From Tigriopus japonicus (Eukaryota; Arthropoda; Copepoda; Harpacticoida; Harpacticidae), in assembly GCA_010645155.1 (NCBI GenBank), contig CM021321.1:2145655-2209654 (forward strand): a stretch of DNA of 64,000 nucleotides, in the 5' to 3' direction. The position numbers and the translations under genes are program-made. Positions 1 through 12,254 of the stretch are shown here, in pieces. Below the pieces are notes generated by a model. That model searched no databases. It was not told the origin of the DNA and worked only from the letters and a program-made list of their open reading frames with translations. Position 1 is the stretch's first letter, and every line of letters starts with the position of its first letter.

Positions 1-224
1 CGCCAGAAAATAGCGGAAAATGGCTTGCAGCTACAGCTAAAAAAATTGACCTAAAGATAACGAAATAGAAAATTTTCAACCTTTAGGATCGAAAATTTTT
101 GATCGTAAAAAAAAGAGATCGAAAATTTTTGACCTTGAAAAACCGAGATGAAATGATCGAAAACAAGAATATATTCGCTAAAACGTGACAGAATATGGGA
201 GTAAGGAAATTATAAGTGGCAGTG
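1..224 (-). repeat. interspersed repeat, partial copy at left edge
   Basis: Read on the minus strand, this stretch resembles the plus strand from about 63620 to 63850. Both start with CACTGCCA, then have a CCATATTCTG block, a TTTTCGAT block and a run of GAAAATTTTCGA-like units. The copy is cut by the window edge. No coding potential was seen. The two copies are in opposite orientation and clearly diverged, so they are old members of one family and not a recent duplication. The family is not identified. Confidence 0.6.
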
Positions 225-397
225 AGCACTCGTAATTGGCAGTATTTCAGACAACTTTTGGCAAAGTCAGCTTGAAACCAACTGGTAACGCTGGTAACTG
301 GTATCAACACCAAAACAATGCTTCAAAGAACATGTGTCTTGTTGTGGTCCAAAGATCAAGGACATTTCCATTATTAATTTAACTCGCTCACATCGCC

Positions 398-2622
398 ATG
401 GCCCTGATCCTTCGATTAGCTTGTCCCACAAGGATCAACGGCCTTCGTCCTTGGTTTCCTCGAAGACTGCCTTCGCTACGGTCAACCGTTCCCACCCGAA
501 AGGTCGCTCAATTTGGCACCACTCTCGGTCTCTTGGGACTCATTCCCGTCAGCCGTGCAAATACCTCCATTTCTCCCGAGAAAAATCGATTGATCGGGTC
601 AAATCCTGACCTCCGACCTATCAATGACACTCGATTTCCATGGCGACAATTCCTGGCCATGCTTTGGCCGCATCTCAAGTATCTGTTAGCCGCCATCGGC
701 AGTGCTCTAGCCGTGGCTTATCTCAACATTCAGATCCCACAGCAATTGGGTCAGGTGGTTAATGTGGTCTCATCGTTATTGAGTCAAGTGGGCGATGCTG
801 AGGGCCAAGTTCGACGGTTCATGGACCAGATTCGGGAGCCGTGTGGCCGCATTATTCAGTTGTACTTGGGTCAAGCCGTGATGACTTGGGGTTATATCTA
901 TAGTTTAGCTTGTTTGGGTGAACGTGTGGCGGCAGATCTGCGCCAACAACTTTTTGCCTCGATTATCGCGCAAGATATCGCTTTCTTTGATGAGCATAAA
1001 AGCGGCGAGATCATATCGCGTTTGACGACGGATGTCCAAGATTTCAAATCGGCCTTTAAATTGTGCATATCGCAAGGACTGAGAAGTACGGCTCAAACGG
1101 TGGGGTGTGTGGTGGCATTATACTCGATTTCGCCACCATTGACGGGGTTGATGTTGGCGGTGGTGCCCGTGGTCATCGGGATTGGAACGGCTTTAGGATC
1201 GGTCTTGAGAAAGATGTCCAAGGCCGCTCAAGCTCAGGCAGGTGCGACCAAATCAATGGCAAGTCATCATTTGGCGGTCAGTTATTGTCATTATAGGTGG
1301 CTAAGGCCACGGCTGTGGGTGAGGAGTGCATCTCGAATATGCGCACGGTTCGAGCCTTTGCCATGGAAGATCAAGAACGAGCCATGTTCAATGAAGAAGT
1401 GGAGAATGCCCGACGACTCAATGAGAGATTAGGTCTGGGGATCGGGATTTTTCAAGGCGGAGCCAATCTTTTTCTGAATGGAATTGTTCTCACTACGTTG
1501 TACTATGGCGGGTACTTGTTGTCCACGCAACAATTGACGGCGGGTGATCTGATGAGCTTCTTGGTGGCCACTCAAACTATCCAACGGTCTTTGGGTCAGA
1601 TGTCGTTGCTCTTTGGGCAAATGGTCAAGGGTAAAACTAATCTGGGGAGACTTTTCGGTTGATTCTTGACTAAAAATTTTGTCCAATGTTTCTTAGGTCT
1701 CTCGGCGGGCACAAGAATATTTGACTATGTCAATCTAGTACCCACCATTCGACTGGAGGGTGGACAAGAGATCCCCTATCACAGTTTAATCGGCGAAATC
1801 GAATTCCGCAACGTGGGTTTTCAATATCCCACCCGACCAGACCAACGGGTTTTGGATCAGTTCTCATTGAGAATTCCCGGAGGCAAAATGGTGGCCTTGG
1901 TGGGCTCCAGTGGAGGTGGAAAATCAACGGTGGCCTCTCTTTTGGAACGTTTCTACGATTGTAACGAAGGTGTCATCACAGTTGATGGCGTGGATATTCG
2001 AAAACTCAATCCCAAATGGCTTCGTGGACGTGCTATTGGCTACATCAACCAAGAGCCCGTTCTCTTTGCTACGTCAGTTATGGAAAATATCCGATATGGA
2101 CGTCCTTCGGCTACCGATTTCGAGGTGATGGAAGCTGCTCGAGCGGCCAATGCTCACACCTTTATTCAAGGCTTTCCAGACAAATATGACACTGTCTTAG
2201 GGGAAAGAGGTGTAACCGTAAGTGGGGGTCAAAAGCAAAGGATTGCCATTGCACGAGCCCTACTCAAAAATCCGACCATTCTCGTCTTGGATGAGGCGAC
2301 CAGTGCCTTGGATGCTGAATCCGAAAAAGTTGTTCAGGTACGTGAGTCAGAAACGTGTTTGGAGGAAATGAAGGTTTTGAAACATTTCTTGGCTCTTTGC
2401 TTTCAGGAAGCCATTGATCAGGTGGCTCAGGGTCGAACTGTTTTAGTGATTGCTCATCGATTGAGCACAATTCAAAAGGCTGATGCCATTGCGGTGGTTG
2501 ATCAAGGTCGAATTGTGGAACTGGGCACCCACGAATCACTCAAGAAATTCGGGGGTATATATGCTAAGCTCATTCGACAACAAGAGCAGAGCAGTTCCCC
2601 GAATTCACGAGGCATGGCGTAG
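398..2622 (+). CDS. ABCB8: mitochondrial ABC half-transporter, ABCB8-like
   Basis: Four exons: 398-1237, 1297-1630, 1697-2337 and 2407-2622, giving 676 aa. ABCB8 is an inner-membrane ABC half-transporter, part of the mitochondrial ATP-sensitive K+ channel complex (mitoSUR) and implicated in iron export. The first ~55 residues are rich in Arg, Ser and Leu with no acidic residues, as in a mitochondrial presequence. Membrane segments follow from about residue 85. The nucleotide-binding domain shows Walker [10 protein letters not shown] near residue 461, the signature VSGGQKQR, Walker [13 protein letters not shown] and the H-loop IAHRLST. The exon joins restore mammalian ABCB8 motifs (for example MVKG/LSAG across 1630/1697). 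Intron 1 appears to use a GC donor (CAG|GCAGGT at 1238). A second upstream ATG (334) is out of frame. The gene converges on GAPVD1. ABCB10 is less likely given the [11 protein letters not shown] block. Confidence 0.93.
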
Positions 2623-2667
2623 CAGGATAGAATGGAATAGTTTAGATTAAGTTCAAATTTGGTTTAA

Positions 2668-2673
2668 AATAAA
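2668..2673 (+). terminator. poly(A) signal of ABCB8
   Basis: AATAAA lies 46 bases after the ABCB8 stop codon and 140 bases before the end of the convergent GAPVD1 coding region. This is the expected place for the 3' end of the transcript. Confidence 0.6.
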
Positions 2674-2812
2674 CTTATAGTGTATTGAAATTGACTTTGG
2701 TTGCTATTCTTTCTTTCAGTGCACCGCTAAGGGTACACGGGTGTATTTGGGGATAAACATATTTGATGATGGAACTAATTTGGTCAAAGTCGGAGTCTCA
2801 TTGAGACATCGA

Positions 2813-5800
2813 TTAATTTCCGTAGTCCATGGTCTTGATGAACTCGATGGCTGCCACAAATTGCATCCACCAGTATTGGTCTTCGCCTTTCATGCGGTCT
2901 CCGAAATAGCTATCCACGTATTGAACCGTTGATAAAAGACTAGCCGGATTGGCCTTGATCAAAACAAACACCATCACGGGCACGAAATCATCGGCAGCCG
3001 GCACGGATTTGTTCGAGGACAACGCCAAAAGATTCATGATCGTTTGAGAGCAACGAGTCACACAAGCCACCTTGTCACTCGGTGTCTTGTATGCGGCCAA
3101 ACGACGAATCTCGGCTTGGGCAGAAGGCCAAGGTTGTTCGTATTGGTAGTGACGTGGGATCTTAAGGTCGCGATGGTTGGGCGTGATGACCTCTGACAAC
3201 CGGTGAATGTGCGCGTTTAAGACCTCGTCTCGGGAGACATCGGCTTCTCCATTGGGGTACATAGCGTGCACATAAATCTGACTGACAACGGCCCGTTCAA
3301 TGGTAAGTCGAGCCAACGTGTTTTGCTCCTCACTCGCCACCAAAGCCCACGCGGGGTCTTCGTCCAATTGAGAGGCCAAACTGGCCAAGAAACGCTCCAT
3401 GAGGGCAATTCTCTCATCTGACACGATGATCTCCCGGAATTGAAACATAAACTGTTGCATGAGCTTTTCGCGACGTTCGAGGAATAGTCGCACACATACC
3501 GAGACCAGATATTGGGAGCACACACGTTCCTCGCCTTCCATGCGACCCAACAGCGTCTTTTGATGCGCCAATGTGGACAAAAGCCCTTGTCGACTTCTTA
3601 AAAGGTAGTTCAAATAGGGCGCCCGACGCTTATAATCGTCCCGAAGAGATCGGACCAATTTCCGACAACCCTCCGAGTCAAAGAGCTCGACACAACGTAA
3701 GGTCTCGTGCAATTGCGCAATTCGGCTTCGATCCTGCAAGTTGTGCGATTCCGCCAATTGAACCCGAAGGAACCACACAATTTCGTTGTCTTGTGGGGGT
3801 TGTTGGGGATGGCGGTTGTTGTTGTTACTATTATGCACGGAGGCACCATTAGTCCCGCGTCCATCCATCTTTTTCATGCTACTGATGGGCAAATTGGACA
3901 ACGTGGTAATATCCGCATCTGACAACATGAGCCTCAATTTCCTTTTGGCATCTTGGAAGGCGTAGGAGCCTTCAATGTTTGACGGGTCGATGACGAGCCG
4001 CTCGTCTTGCTCTTCGTTCAAGATCAATTCCCCACCACCATCCCCACAATCGTTGGATGCGGTGGAATCCGGGGCTGAGTCCACTTGAGCGGCAGCTTTC
4101 TTCCGGTACTTGGCCAAGATGTCATCCGAGGTCTCATCCGAGGCCACTCGTCGTAGTATCGGCCCTTCCTCGTGCTCCGGAATGTTGAATGAATCATCGC
4201 TGGTGAGCCTCTCGGAGGAACGCAAGTATTCGTCCGATTTAATGGAGCCACTTCGACTGACTAATGGACCGCCCATACTGCCAAGATTGGCGCTTCCACC
4301 ACCTCGACTCCGACCGATCTTGGGTAACTTGAAACTCTTGAAGAAACTTCGATCGCCACCACGTTTGTGTTGGCCTCCTTTCGAGTGATCGCCGTCAAAA
4401 GCCGCATCATACACCGTCTTATCAAAACTTATGCTCTTTGGGATTGCACCTGTCGATGATGAGGGTGCGCCTCGACCACCCTGCTGTGGAGTCAATGGAG
4501 GATTATCCGAGTCTAAAAGACTGGGTTGGGAATTGATCACCGCTCCTCCGGTTGGTAGAGAGGCCACAGTCGAATTCGACCTGGATTTGCCTTCGCCAGA
4601 GTCTCCGGAACTCTCGCAACTCGATGCGATACTGGCAACACTCAGATGAGACGTTAAGTTGGCAACGGCCTCATTCGATTCCTCAGAAGTTGATGGACCC
4701 CCGATAGGACCCGCTCCTCGGGGCGTGGATTTTTTAAGAATACTGCCTTCGGATACTGTTTGATTCGCTCTTTTGGCCGCTACGAAAAAAGACGTTTCGA
4801 TTATTAATACCATCAAATACCAATGTTTCATCAAGCCAATCTTACTTCGAGCTGCTTCAAAGGAGATTCCAGAAGAATCACTGCCTCGTCGTGGAAGTGA
4901 GCCTCCACCCACGTGGTTATGGGGCGGGGTTCCTCGTCCTGCACTTGATTGCCGAGCCCATTGTTCAATGGCTGCTTCCCGGGATGATCTCAAGAGATTG
5001 CCTTTGAGAGAAGAGGGGTCATCCTTGATGCGGAGTTTGCTGGACGATCCGCCAATATCCAGTAATGTCTCAGGATCACTATCCACCAAAAGAGGAGCAA
5101 CTTGTAATCAAATTTCGCATGTTTCAGATTCTCTTCTTCACTTACCTTCTCGTTGTGTCGTCAGTGAATCGGGTGTCATCTGAACGAGCAACGCTACCCG
5201 CATCATCGTTGTCAAGATCCCCTAAGCGCAAACTCTCGCTGTCCGAAGCCAACACATCCATAGACCATGCCTCGGAAGCAGTCTCAACAATGTCAAGCAA
5301 GTTGCTCGACGCATCTGCAAGATATTCAAAGATATTTGAAATCATTTTTCTTTAAGGTCTAATGGTACAAAAAGTGTCATACTGCTCAAAGATCCGGCGG
5401 ACGCCGGAGGAACTACTAGTTCGTCCAGGAGCCGATTCCGAGCCAGCTCTTCCAAATCCCCTGGAAACCCAGATCGATCTCCATCACCGGTGGTGGTTTC
5501 CGTATCGCTGGACAAAACATCGGTTGACCATGTGTCGGAGACCATGGAACGAGTTTCATCCCCTTGCTCACTTGAGGGCCCTCCCCCAACGGTGGCATTG
5601 GAGGGACGAGGAGGAGGTTTGATCTCGAATCGACCAAACTTTTCTTCCAGATCAGGTTCTCCGCTCTTGCGTCCACCTCCACCCATCATGGGTCGAGGAC
5701 GAACGATGTGGTGATTCCCTGCTTGAGCCCCTCCCCGTGCTCCTCCTTGAGGTCCCATGGGTTGATGACGTCCATTATTGGGTTCTGGTACGGGATTTTC

Positions 5801-8158
5801 GTTCTCAGGACCAACTTCTTGATTGGCATTGTCCACCTCATCCTCTCGTGCCGGATTGATGTCATCTTCATTGGTGACTTGGCTTGAGGGCGTATCGCGA
5901 CCACTCACGTTGGGTGTGCCACGCCCACTCACATTGGCTGACACCATATCAGAGAGGTTATCAACGATTGGATCCTCGGCTTGTTCAACTTCGTCCTCTA
6001 AACTCGAGTCCACGGAGTGATTCGAGGCCGCCTCCGATATGGCCTCCAAGTTATCCGAGGTGTTGCCGATGCTCCCATCATCATGAGATAGGGAAAACCG
6101 CGTTCGTTTCTCTCCAGCCACTCCCGACATGAAATTGGCTCCTTCTTCGGCGGGATCCGAACCACTGCCTCCCGGTAGATTGGCCAAATTCATCCTTACC
6201 ACACGACTGGCTTGTCGGCTTCGAGTGAGAACGTGCTCCTCAGTTAAAAACCCCGGAGGTTCAGCCTCGGAGCTATCTAGTAATGGAATCACCAGAACCG
6301 TTTCGGGCTCTCGCTTCAAGAGACTGAGGTCTTCGCCTCCATTTTCGTTATTTTGATGGTGATGATTACTGTTCAAGCTGGCGGAAGAGTTGGGGGAGAC
6401 TTGGTTGGAATCATCGTGGTGATTGAGGCTGTTATTGCTGTTTAAGCTCTCGTTTCGTCGGGGAGCTCCAATGACGGCTTGACGGCTCACATTCGACACC
6501 GTATTGACGGCTGTGGAAAATCGGGCCGACAAAGCCTGCTTTTTGGCTCGCAAGGAATCTGAATTCATGAAGGATTCCTCGTATTTGCCCAACTTGGATG
6601 TGCTGCCTTCCGTGTTGTTATTAAGTGTCGATGGGTTGGAACCAGGTAAGGAATCAGGAAGCGAGGACAAGAGTCCATTTAGCTCGTTGAGATCTAGTTC
6701 TTGTCCATGATCGGGATTGGCGTGCTGGAGGCTCTTCAAGAAGGCTATGAGACCTTCCAATTGAGAGCGAGTCATCAAAAGAGCCAAGCGAGCCAAGCGA
6801 CTGCCTTCGGAGGTCAAATCCATTCGGGAGGTCCCAGCCATCTCATTGATTTCTTGAGCTTCCTCCGACATTTCTCCCGCTTCTAGCATAGCTTCGAGGA
6901 CGGAAGACATGCTTTCCTTATCGAAGCGTGAGTACAGATCCATGAGTCGAGGATCGATCTCCTCCCACTTCCAAAGACACAGGACTTGCAGGATCTGCGC
7001 CACTTGCATCAGGTTCGATCGGGCTATGTACGAGATAGGCGTGTCGATGATCCCGACCGGATTTGGATCCACCATGGCCGGGCAAATAAAGAGATCAAAG
7101 ATGAGATCCACGCAAACGGCATTCACCTCACGCGGTTCGGCTCGTCCGGAAGCCATGAGTAACGAGAAAACGGTTCGCAGAAGTCGAGCCAAACTGGGCG
7201 GGAAACAGTGGAGGTTGTTCCGAATCCCGCTAATGAAAGCATTGGTGAGCGTTTCGAGTTTGCCCACGATAAATCGACGGTGCTCCTGCAGTTTAGCCTG
7301 GAACTCGGGCGTGCCTTCGGGTCCAAATTTCTTAATTCGCTCACTGGGCGGAAACCGAATGATGGCCTTGGCCGGATCGATATCCAAAAAGATCTCGTCC
7401 TCGGTCAACAAGCGTAGAATCGGATCATACAAAGCCGAGGTGAGAAAGATCTTGGCCGAAAAGAGCTCCTCGGTGAACGACTTGTACAGTCGACTGAAAG
7501 CGCAATGACCTTGTCGCAGCATTTTCCGCGGATTCGGCGCCGAGGTGAGCTGGAGTTTCAGCAAATGATGCAGCAATTTCAACACCAACTGCTCATCTTC
7601 CTCCATGAGACAGCTGCCATACAAACCCGAAAACACGGTCGAGATGATCTCGCTCATATAAGGCGATCCCACTTTATCTCCCACCGTCATGCATACGGCT
7701 AAAAACTTGGGTTTCTCGCGCAAATTATGTAAGAACTCGGAATAATGGATCTCCCGATGATTGAGCTGCTTATACGCATCTTGGAACACGGTTCGTTCCA
7801 GCAAATTGGCCCTTTGACAACACACCGCGGGCGAATAGCTCTCAAAAGTCTGTCCATTTCGGGGGGGTAAGATCAACGTGTCCAGATTCTCGCGTTGCTG
7901 ATGGGCCACCCAAGCTTTATGGGCCAGTTTCTCGCTGGCCAATTTCACTTTCTGGTTCAATTCTTGCAGTTGCTCCTTCTCATGTTGGACGTAGAGTCGC
8001 TCTTGCCGCAAATGACGCGAGAGCTCCAACAGATCGGATTTCACGGACGACGAACTCCGATGATGATGGTGGTGATGATGGTGGTGATGATGACCTCGGA
8101 AGTTGGAAGACATTGGGGCTTGATCTTGAGCACTGGGACCACGGGTCGACGACATCAT
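2813..8158 (-). CDS. GAPVD1: RasGAP and VPS9 domain endocytic regulator (GAPVD1 / GAPex-5 / RME-6)
   Basis: Four exons on the minus strand: 8158-5383, 5314-5146, 5078-4846 and 4779-2813, giving 1714 aa (human about 1480). The family couples an N-terminal RasGAP-like domain to a C-terminal VPS9 domain that activates Rab5 on early endosomes and clathrin-coated vesicles. The RasGAP-like part spans about residues 100-470. The middle is long, Ser/Asn-rich and low-complexity, with the conserved paired blocks SDTWSTDVLSSD and TASEAWSMDVLASD plus an ILAKYRKKA block. The last ~250 residues form the VPS9 domain, ending LLSTVQYVDSYFGDRMKGED...EFIKTMDYGN. A run of 11 His lies near residue 25. Introns are 68, 67 and 66 nt. 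The last one is a multiple of three with no stop, so unspliced sequence reads straight through it. The ATG at 8158 is the first in frame. Confidence 0.92.
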
Positions 8159-11153
8159 GAGGGTCTTGGGGTGGATGCGAATCTCAGAATGGGGTGGTCA
8201 TGACGAAGGGGCGGTCCCGACGAGCGATGTTGGGCGGGTGGGCGAGAGCGAAATGAGGGCGGATATGCTGCAGTCAGTCAGTGAGTGAGTGAGTGCACTG
8301 CTGGTATGTCTGCATGGATGAAGTGCACGCACTGTAGTGCGAAACGGAGGAACAGTTTGTTGTTCTTGGGGCAAGGCTTGCCAAAGAAGAGATGACCTTG
8401 TAGGTCAGAAATTGGATTTAGAGAAGGAAGAAACGAATCAAAGCTGAATATAGTGAGAGATACAGAAGCTCATGGGAAAGAAGCGTCGTCAGAACATCAA
8501 CGACAATGGCTTCAACATGAAGCTTTTAAAAATCCAAACAAACCAGGAAGTGCCGGGGATAAGAATAATGCAAATAGGAGCCTTTGAACGAAAAATGTCC
8601 AAGGAAGGGCTTGAATCCATTTTATTTTGCGATCCAATGACTGCATCAATCTTTACTGGCATGATCTATGTGAATTGATAGCAAAATCGACTTTCGTTTT
8701 AAATTGAACTTCCTGATTGATGGTGGTGACAACAAAGGCAAACATATTAAGCTTCAAAAATGTCAAACAACTTGTTTGAGTTGATGCTTCTTTCCCATGA
8801 GCTTCTTTAGACAGTTGTGGGTCAATTGCCTGAAAGATGTAATTGATTGCAAAGACAATTACTTTGTCAAGAATGTAATTAATTGCAAGGATAATTTAAT
8901 TTTTCTAAATGTAACTAATAACAAATACATTTTTTTCATAAACTCCTTGAAACGTCGTGGATTTCTGTTCCACAGGAAAATTTAAAAAAAACCAGGCAAT
9001 ACAAATCACTCTGTATGTTTGTTCAGAAAAGTGATAGTTCAAAAGTCTACTGAAACCAAAATTTTGACAAAAGCTCTGTTGGTTCAAAAGTGATCAAAAT
9101 TGTTGTGGTACGGTTCTGTACAATGAAATGAATTATTTTTAGTGCATAAATTGAATGGTAAAAAATTGCTACTACCCAACTTTCCAACTGATCTTTATTA
9201 TTGGTAAGAAGAACTTCAATTTTTGAAAGTGATAATTAAGTTGTGATTGAAAATTCGTCCATTACATGCCCAAAATGTAATAAAGGATTGGCCCAAGAAT
9301 GTAATTGATTTTAATTATTTTACTCAAGGCTGTAATAAGCTACATTTTTTTTGGACTCAAGAAAGTAGTAAATCTCAATTACTTGGCTGATAAATGTAAT
9401 TCATTGCAATTAAATGTCTTTGAAATTGAGAAAGAATGCTAATTCATGCTAGTCACCATCTCGTTTATTCTTATGACGAAAGTTTTTCTGCTTTCAAGAG
9501 ACATTATGAACTGAATGAATATTTTGACATTGACCAATTCATTGTCAAATTTACAGTTAGTCTTACATGGAGTATTCTTACATCCAAATCAAGCTAAAGT
9601 GGATCTTTGAAGTATTATAAATTTAAAAATGTCAATTCAAAATTATCATTCAACTTAATGTGCCCCTTGGTATCAGACTGAGTTATAATTGAGTACAACC
9701 GATGTATATTTTTTAATAATAGTCTTTGTTGCGTGTCTGGATCTTTAATATCTGGATATCCATATTCATAAGGTAAATTTATACCTTTTTATTTCAGTGA
9801 AACTTAACCGGTCATGCTTTCAAAAATCCATGATTTAGTCATCCTTCATTTCAAACACAAAAAAATAACAGGAAGATCCAAAAATCATTATTAAAGTACT
9901 AAGTACATTTCATCGGTTTTTCTTATGTTGATAAGGAAAAAGTTTTTGGTACTTGGCTAAACATGGGGAGATTTTGGCGAGCCTGATATTGAAGGAGGCG
10001 AGTGGAGCTGGCTCATCATCGATTTCTTACTACGTAATTTCAATCAGGCAGGCCAGGCTGACAAAGGAAGGTCACAGAAAGAAGGATGACCTCTCTGAAG
10101 ATTTAATGATTTAAATAGCGAGTGTAGCTCTAAAAATTTAGCCGAAAGAGCACTTCAAATAATGACATACATCGTACTTTCTTTCATTCTTTTAAGTGTC
10201 GTTGAAGCTCATCAAGTTTCATAAGCTTTTCATCTTACTGAAAGAACTTGTCATTCTCTTAACAAAGATAGTTTTCGATTAGAGACCCCCTCATCGCTTT
10301 TTAGACCACAAACCACATACATGTTGCCTGTCAGTATGTATGTTTGAAATGCTTGGATAACTTTCCCCGGCCACGCCTGACACTCCACGAGTTTCTTGAG
10401 AGCCCAAAATATTTTCTAGTTTGTGTTCCAAAAGAAATTCAAAGGAAACGCACAAAACTCCAAAAGCTCGTATTCTCATTTAATAGGTATAATTCAGGGG
10501 ACTTATAATCCCAAAACTAAGGAACAATATTCTTATTAAATCCGTCCACATCGAAGAATACCGTCATGACTGGCTTTCCTAAAGACTTTAATATTTAGGC
10601 TTTCCTAAAATGAGAGATTTCAGATCATTGAAATCATCGAATAATACCTGGTTGTAAAGAATATAAGAAATTTTCCTAAGTGTTGAAATGTTGGGATCAG
10701 AAACTAGCCGAAAGCTACAAAATTTGACCAAAAGCATCAGAATTTGGATTTTATTTCTCCAACTTTATTTCGTTTGAGTCCACTCTCGAGAGTGGAGAAA
10801 TGCGAGGAGAGTGGATCTCCATAAGACCTTTCATCGCCTTTAAAGTTTAAACCTGATATCCAAACTGATGGCGGGAACCAGAGCTCTGTGATGCCATCGC
10901 CAAAAAAATCAACACAAAGTGACGAAAACAGAGGACAAACATTATTTTCCGGAATAAATTTGATTTTTATGATCCATTCGCCAAGTAATCGATCCCTCAA
11001 CTTAATTTTTTATCCATAAGTTCCTTATTTTTTTCCTTTTTGCCACAGACAAGATTATTATCTAGATTGGAATCTAGAAAACCCGCGAAATCTAGTAATT
11101 CGACAGCTGCATTGGCCCTCTTTCAATCACGATTTGTGGTTGAATCAAGTATC
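8159..11153. other. intergenic, AT-rich, no gene recognised
   Basis: This lies between the GAPVD1 start and the SelH start. The first 200 bases are presumably the GAPVD1 promoter and 5' leader, with a GTGA microsatellite at about 8279-8295. Open frames here are short and show no family resemblance. About 8830-9420 carries degenerate repeats of a TGTAATT-ATTGCAA type motif (listed separately). Nothing else recognisable was seen. Confidence 0.6.
8830..9420. repeat. diverged repeats of a TGTAATTNATTGCAA-like motif
   Basis: Variants of TGTAATTGATTGCAA recur at about 8838, 8874, 9278, 9300, 9331 and 9396, separated by A/T-rich spacers. Some are followed by CAATTAC-like complements, so the units can also be read as short inverted repeats. 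The pattern looks like an old transposon-derived or satellite-like patch. I cannot assign it to a family. Confidence 0.4.
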
Positions 11154-11890
11154 ATGCCGCGCGCTTCTAGATCCGCCACAGCCAAGGCCAATGGCCTTGT
11201 CCCAAAGGTCGCCCCACCCACAAAGACTAAAGCTAAAGAGACCAAAGCCAAGGGGAAGGCCCCCAAAGCCACCGAGGCCCCGAAAACGGTGGATTTGGAA
11301 GAGACGGCCAACGATTTAAAACCTCTGGACTCCAAGCACAAATTGGCCAAGGTCTAAAATGAAGTTTTACTTTCATGAAACTTTATACTTAACTAAATCG
11401 AACTCTCAGATAATTAAAAAAGAGGAATTATTTTCCATTTATCACTCGCGCTTCATTAAAATATGTCTTTAGATGAGTTAATACTTCCAAAAAGATCAGA
11501 ACGGTTTCAAAGAAAAACTATCTATGAGTACTTTTTTAAATCAGGTTTTCGGTACTGAAAAACGATGTTTTTTTTCGTCCCATCCATCTGTAGGTGACAA
11601 TTACTCATTGCACCTCCTGACGCGTGTTCAAGGCGAAGGCCAGTGAGCAAATTGCTGTGCTTTCGTCCGCTCAAACTTGGCTTCCCGAAGGCCAAAATTT
11701 GGAATCCGAACTCAATGTCGCTTTGGAGGCCAAAAAGCCTCCCCGAGGGGCCTTTGAAATCGAAATTACGCGTGACGACGGCCAAAAAATGACGGTTTGG
11801 TCGGGATTGAAGCGAGGACCTCCCCGGAAGGAAAAATTCCCCGAGGCTTCTGTTCTCCTTGAGGCCGTTCAAAAAGCATTGGACCAATGA
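11154..11890 (+). CDS. SELENOH: selenoprotein H with in-frame UGA (selenocysteine)
   Basis: Two exons: 11154-11351 and 11594-11890, giving 164 residues counting selenocysteine. SelH is a small nuclear or nucleolar thioredoxin-fold redox protein, BthD in Drosophila. The first exon encodes a Lys/Ala/Pro-rich basic leader typical of SelH. The second begins VTITHCTS, then TGA at 11618-11620, then RVFKAKASE. This is the family CxxU redox motif (Cys72, Sec75). The C-terminal block GAFEIEITRDDG...VWSGLKRGPPRK.KFP is diagnostic of SelH. An ordinary ORF caller would stop at the UGA or start after it. The intron donor AAG|GTCTAA is weak but keeps frame, and the acceptor CTGTAG|GTG is good. A SECIS element is required in the 3' UTR; I see only a weak candidate near 11968-12002. 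Confidence 0.9.
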
Positions 11891-12254
11891 AGTCTCAACA
11901 TGAGAGTCACAAGACTGATTTCAGGTTAAATTTATCATAAGATGTTGTAAATCCAAGAGTCTTAATTATGACGTCCAAGGGTGAAATTTAGACTCGTGTG
12001 ACCGATGGTTCCTTTTTAGACTTTTGGATAATAGACTCTAATTGTACATAAAACCTGATAATCCTGCTTCTAACACGTTTCCTTCGAAATATAAATAACG
12101 AAACAAATTAAATTCGTCAATTGCTTTAGCTTTAGAGAAAAAAGTTTCATTTGAAATTCCCGCCCATCTCAGATGACGATATCAAGCAACCTCAAGTCCA
12201 AAACAAAGCGTACGTGGATTATGATTTCTGTGGACTCGATAATACTTTAAGGTC
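11891..12254 (+). other. SelH 3' UTR and ALG13 upstream region
   Basis: This 364-base gap must hold the SelH 3' UTR, including any SECIS element, and the ALG13 promoter. ATGAC at 11968, AAA at 11984 and TGAC at 11999 match the primary-sequence spacing of a SECIS (ATGA-N12-AA...TGA). Base pairing between the arms is poor by eye. An AATAAA-like string occurs near 12092. No other gene was seen. Confidence 0.35.

Noticed and set aside
4784..4860. Apparent transmembrane helix in GAPVD1
   Set aside because: It coincides exactly with a 66-nt sequence bounded by GTAAG and TTCGTAG, so it is read as an unspliced intron.
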